Positions 14,365-17,317 of a DNA stretch of 17,317 nt are shown one piece after another; positions within the stretch are counted from its first letter, which is position 1, and each line of letters starts with the position of its first letter. The position numbers and the translations under genes are program-made. Source of the stretch: Streptococcaceae bacterium. GTDB taxonomy: Bacteria; Bacillota; Bacilli; Lactobacillales; Streptococcaceae. The stretch is from positions 1 through 17,317 of the forward strand of contig JAISYB010000123.1 of assembly GCA_031270215.1 (NCBI GenBank), in the 5' to 3' direction. The notes under the pieces were generated by a model. The model ran no database searches. It was not told the origin of the DNA and saw only the letters and a list, made by a program, of their open reading frames with translations.

Positions 14365-14877
14365 TCAGTTTTTAGATTTGACTTTCTCGATTACTTCCGG
14401 CTTATCTGAAAACACTCTATAAGTCTGGACACCTTTAAATTTATAGTTTGCCCAAACAATGACGTTTGAAGGTAAAATAGTCGGTCGATAACTGTAAATC
14501 AAGATGGTATCTCCAACCTTCCGATTGTTAAAATCAGAAATAAAGCTACCTTCCTTATTCTTTTTAGTATAGACAAGGTCAACCCCTGTCAGCTTAGATC
14601 TTAAAATCATACCTGCATTATCTTTTCTGGTGATTTCATAGCGTGCTTCAAAAATCATTGCTGATGAGTCCTTAATGACTGGATCTTTGACAACTACAAT
14701 AATCAATGTAGTTAATAGAATAATCGGACCACCAAACATATAACCAAAAAAGAATTTCCGATGATACCAATTTTGAAACATCGATTGGTTAACTAAGCAG
14801 AGCTTAACAGCCAGTACCGCTGCAAAAATAATCCAGCCTACAAGGATTAGCACAATCATATTAATTAAAATATTCAT
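14365..14877 (-). CDS. Two-TM membrane protein of unknown function (170 aa)
   Basis: Not recognised. Two hydrophobic helices (about 5-28 and 43-64) with a basic NWYHRK loop between them. Positive-inside would place that loop in the cytoplasm and the ~105-residue C-terminal domain outside, where strands such as SAMIFEARYEITRK and DTILIYSYRPTILPSN suggest a beta-rich fold. GGGGAG lies 4 nt before the ATG. First gene of the operon with the coiled-coil and 381-aa genes; own promoter upstream. Confidence 0.8.
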   Translation of the reverse strand: MNILINMIVLILVGWIIFAAVLAVKLCLVNQSMFQNWYHRKFFFGYMFGGPIILLTTLIIVVVKDPVIKDSSAMIFEARYEITRKDNAGMILRSKLTGVDLVYTKKNKEGSFISDFNNRKVGDTILIYSYRPTILPSNVIVWANYKFKGVQTYRVFSDKPEVIEKVKSKN

Positions 14878-14925
14878 TTTTCTCCCCTACTCATCATACA
14901 ATCAACTTAATTAGTGCCTCTGCTA

Positions 14926-14954
14926 ATTATATAACGGAATTATCCTTTTCACAA
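14926..14954 (-). promoter_or_regulatory. Promoter of the three-gene unknown operon
   Basis: Minus strand TTGTGA, 17-nt spacer, perfect TATAAT. Start near 14919, leader about 42 nt. Confidence 0.7.
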
Positions 14955-14968
14955 TTGTTACGTCTAAT

Positions 14969-14981
14969 TTTCCCGAACATT
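14969..14981 (+). promoter_or_regulatory. PurBox-like site upstream of the NCS2 permease
   Basis: TTTCCCGAACATT matches the PurR PurBox AWWWCCGAACWWT at 11 of 13 positions, including the full CCGAAC core. It lies about 100 nt before the permease start, a usual place for PurR action on purine genes in L. lactis and B. subtilis. Only one box is seen, while B. subtilis sites usually come as pairs. Confidence 0.45.
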
Positions 14982-15012
14982 TTAATCTTTTCTCAGTCTT
15001 TATTTTATCATA

Positions 15013-15045
15013 CCAGTTCTTTTTGAAAAGTATTTGCTAAACTGG
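15013..15045. promoter_or_regulatory. Inverted repeat upstream of the permease gene
   Basis: CCAGTT at 15013-15018 is repeated as AACTGG at 15040-15045, with CTTTT/AAAAG nested inside. No convincing promoter was found in this stretch (TTGCTA at 15034 and TAAATA at 15055 are 15 nt apart), so whether the repeat is transcribed is unclear. Confidence 0.25.
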
Positions 15046-15080
15046 AAAATAGACTAAATATATGATTGTGAGGTTTTATT

Positions 15081-16358
15081 TTGAAATTAGCATTAAACGA
15101 ACGAAAAAACGGACAAGCCGCAGCACTTGGCTTGCAACATCTTTTGGCAATGTATTCTGGTAGTATCCTCGTTCCTATCTTAATTGCCAATGCGCTACAC
15201 TACACGCCACAACAGCTAACTTATCTTATCTCAACTGATATTTTTATGTGTGGTATTGCAACATTTTTACAGCTGCAATTAAACAGATATTTTGGAATTG
15301 GACTACCAGTTGTTTTAGGTGTTGCTTTCCAATCTGTCGCACCTCTTTCACTAATCGGAGCTAAGCATGGCTCCGGTGCAATCTTCGGCTCAATTATTGT
15401 ATCTGGTCTTTTTGTCGTCTTAATATCCGGCTTCTTCTCAAAAATTAGGCGCTTCTTCCCGCCGCTTGTCACAGGCTCAGTCATCACCGTTATCGGATTG
15501 ACCCTAATACCTGTTGCAATGGGAAATATCGGCAATAATCAAACGCCCGCAGATTTAAAAAGCCTCGGCTTAGCCGCACTAACTATCCTAATTATTCTTC
15601 TTATTCAATTTTTAACGACAGGCTTTTTACGTTCTATCTCGGTATTAATTGGTTTAACTATCGGTACACTAGTAGCCGCATGTTTTGGTATGGTTGACAC
15701 CTCTGTCATCTCACAAGCCCCAACCTTTCACTTACCGACACCATTTTTCTTTGGCGCACCAAAATTTGAATTGACATCAATTATCATGATGATTATTATT
15801 GCTATGGTTTCCATGGTCGAATCAACTGGTGTCTATCTTGCATTAGCGGACATTACCGTTCAAAATCTATCACAAAAACAGCTCCGTAATGGCTACAGAG
15901 CAGAGGGATTAGCGGTTCTACTCGGTGGCATTTTCAATACATTCCCATACACAGGCTTCTCACAAAACGTTGGTTTAGTCCAGCTTTCTGGCATTAGATC
16001 ACGTAGACCAATCTTTTTCACCGCCTTATTCTTGGTTATTTTAGGCTTGATTCCAAAATTTGGAGCAACAGCACAGCTCATTCCCTCCCCTGTTTTAGGT
16101 GGCGGTATGCTCGTCTTATTTGGTATCGTTGCAATTCAAGGCGTTCGTATGCTGAGTCAAGTTGATTTTGAAAATGAACATAACTTACTCATTGCCGGCT
16201 TTTCAATCGCTATTGGTTTAGGCTTCAACAGTGCTTCAGGCTTATTCGACAATCTACCAACCAACCTGCAAATGTTTATTTCAAACGGAATTGTGATGAC
16301 CTCTATCACCGCAATCTTGCTAAATAGTATTTTTAATCGTTCTAAAAAACACACTTGA
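15081..16358 (+). CDS. pbuX: NCS2 family nucleobase permease, probably xanthine permease
   Basis: 425 residues, polytopic (12-14 membrane helices), a proton-coupled importer of purine or pyrimidine bases. Family marks: GLQHLLAMYSGSILVPILIA at residues 17-36, VESTGVYLALADI near residue 245, and the NCS2 signature QNVGLVQLSGIRSR near residue 295. This form is typical of xanthine-type (PbuX) members rather than uracil-type ones. The start is TTG with GAGG 8 nt upstream; no earlier good start. There is no xpt partner and no purine riboswitch upstream, but a PurBox-like site at 14969 supports a purine role. Uric acid or uracil as substrate cannot be excluded. Confidence 0.85.
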   Translation: MKLALNERKNGQAAALGLQHLLAMYSGSILVPILIANALHYTPQQLTYLISTDIFMCGIATFLQLQLNRYFGIGLPVVLGVAFQSVAPLSLIGAKHGSGAIFGSIIVSGLFVVLISGFFSKIRRFFPPLVTGSVITVIGLTLIPVAMGNIGNNQTPADLKSLGLAALTILIILLIQFLTTGFLRSISVLIGLTIGTLVAACFGMVDTSVISQAPTFHLPTPFFFGAPKFELTSIIMMIIIAMVSMVESTGVYLALADITVQNLSQKQLRNGYRAEGLAVLLGGIFNTFPYTGFSQNVGLVQLSGIRSRRPIFFTALFLVILGLIPKFGATAQLIPSPVLGGGMLVLFGIVAIQGVRMLSQVDFENEHNLLIAGFSIAIGLGFNSASGLFDNLPTNLQMFISNGIVMTSITAILLNSIFNRSKKHT

Positions 16359-16372
16359 GCTTAATCAAAGGG

Positions 16373-16378
16373 TATAAT
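16373..16378 (+). promoter_or_regulatory. -10 element upstream of glf
   Basis: A perfect TATAAT 23 nt before the glf start, but no -35 at the right spacing (TTGAGC is 12 nt away) and no TG extension. It would leave a short leader with the ribosome binding site. Read-through from the permease gene is the alternative. Confidence 0.3.
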
Positions 16379-16400
16379 TACAAAAGAGGAGGCGAAAAAA

Positions 16401-17317
16401 ATGCAGTATAATACTAAAAATTACGACTATTTAATCGTCGGTGCAGGACCCTTTGGTGCAATTTTTGCTCACGAAGCTGCTAAGCGTGGCAAGCGCACTC
16501 TTGTTATTGAAAAACGTCAGCATATCGGCGGCAATATGTACACACATAAAACAAATGGAATTAATGTTCACGATTACGGCGCACACATCTTCCATACGGA
16601 TAATAAAGAAGTCTGGGATTACGTCAATCAATTTAGTGAATTCAATGGTTATATCAACCAAGTGATTGCCAATTATCATGGTGAGCTTTACAATTTACCA
16701 TTCAACATGAATACCTTCTATCAGATGTGGGGCGTTAAAACGCCTGATGAAGCAAAAGCAAAAATTATAGAGCAGCGGCTTGCCGCAGGGATTTCTGCTA
16801 CTCCTAAAAACTTGGAAGAGCAGGCAATCAGCTTGATTGGGACGGATATTTACGAGAAATTAATCAAAGGCTATACCGAAAAGCAATGGGGCAGACCTGC
16901 ACGTGAACTACCAAGCTTCATCATTCGCAGGCTTCCTACACGCTTTACCTTCGATAATAATTACTTCAATCATCGCTACCAAGGTGTCCCAATTGACGGT
17001 TATACAGCGATTTTCGATAAAATGCTCGACAATGATTTGATTGATGTTGCAGTCAAAACAGACTTTTTAGCGGATAAAGCGACTTTCTTGAAAGAATTTC
17101 CCCGCATTGTCTACACCGGAATGATTGACGCTTTCTTCGATTATCAGCTTGGAGAGCTGGAATATCGCTCGGTTAGATTTGAAAATGAGTTGATCGCTAG
17201 TGATAATGCACAAGGAAATGCGGTCATCAACTACACCGACAGTACCACACCTTACACACGAGTGATGGAGTGGCGGCAATTTGACGGCAAGGCAGACGAA
17301 GGAAAAACAATTCTTAC
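16401..17317 (+). CDS. glf: UDP-galactopyranose mutase (C-terminus cut by window edge)
   Basis: About 305 residues visible of the usual ~365-370; the frame is open to the last base. Flavoenzyme converting UDP-galactopyranose to UDP-galactofuranose for cell-surface glycans. The FAD-binding start YDYLIVGAGPFGA (residues 8-20) is followed by IEKRQHIGGNMYT, YGAHIFHT, and the active-site region with GYTEKQWGRPA and RLPTRFTFDNNYF. GGAGG lies 8 nt before the ATG. It starts 42 nt after the permease stop and may begin a surface-polysaccharide cluster beyond the window. Confidence 0.95.
   Translation, partial: MQYNTKNYDYLIVGAGPFGAIFAHEAAKRGKRTLVIEKRQHIGGNMYTHKTNGINVHDYGAHIFHTDNKEVWDYVNQFSEFNGYINQVIANYHGELYNLPFNMNTFYQMWGVKTPDEAKAKIIEQRLAAGISATPKNLEEQAISLIGTDIYEKLIKGYTEKQWGRPARELPSFIIRRLPTRFTFDNNYFNHRYQGVPIDGYTAIFDKMLDNDLIDVAVKTDFLADKATFLKEFPRIVYTGMIDAFFDYQLGELEYRSVRFENELIASDNAQGNAVINYTDSTTPYTRVMEWRQFDGKADEGKTIL

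Noticed and set aside
14982..15080. Purine riboswitch upstream of the xanthine-type permease
   Set aside because: The conserved purine aptamer core and a terminator pair are not present.
16431..16679. Minus-strand ORF opposite glf (82 aa)
   Set aside because: A shadow of the clear glf reading frame, with no ribosome binding site or family resemblance.
1..17317. CRISPR arrays, tRNA/rRNA genes, insertion sequences, phage genes
   Set aside because: No regularly spaced repeats, cloverleaf structures, transposase or phage protein motifs were found on either strand.

Overview
The window reads as a chromosomal segment of a low-GC Gram-positive of the order Lactobacillales. Supporting signs are strong AGGAGG-type ribosome binding sites, TTGACA/TATAAT promoters, a MacP-like gene between a Nudix hydrolase and mtnN (an arrangement known from streptococci), RNase Y, and a lactose/cellobiose-type PTS. 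The LevR-like regulator keeps a GAYTGA sigma-54 contact loop and faces a good -24/-12 promoter, so the host probably has RpoN. That favours an Enterococcus/Vagococcus/Carnobacterium-like organism over Streptococcus or typical Lactococcus. This placement is inference.

Layout, left to right. (1) 1-1081, minus strand: Nudix hydrolase, macP-like gene and mtnN (cut by the window edge), from one extended -10 promoter. (2) 1295-3361, plus strand: an XpaC-like membrane protein and a TelA family protein, with a 208-nt structured non-coding element and a strong terminator after telA. (3) 3954-6978, minus strand: EIIA, EIIB and EIIC of a lactose/cellobiose-type PTS plus a tyrosine-phosphatase-like gene. 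The divergent levR-like activator is at 7302-9941. The gap between them holds a -24/-12 promoter, three tandem 20-22 bp repeats that fit an upstream activator site, a perfect 10-bp inverted repeat, and a sigma-A promoter for the regulator. (4) 10029-11642, minus strand: RNase Y. (5) 11904-12095, minus strand: a 63-aa basic protein of unknown function. (6) 12404-14877, minus strand: an apparent three-gene operon of unknown function (two-TM protein, coiled-coil protein, 381-aa soluble protein), followed by a second copy of the element seen after telA. (7) 15081-16358, plus strand: an NCS2 xanthine/uracil-type permease with a PurBox-like site upstream. (8) 16401 to the end: glf, UDP-galactopyranose mutase, cut by the window edge.

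The least explained signal is the pair of ~206-208 nt elements (3377-3584 plus; 12195-12400 minus). They start 15 and 3 nt after the stop codons of unrelated operons, run in the same direction as those genes, share several exact sequence blocks that fall largely in predicted loops, keep one hairpin through changed base pairs, and lead into terminators. I know no family that matches them. They look like a duplicated structured RNA: a small RNA, a 3'-UTR module or a dispersed repeat.
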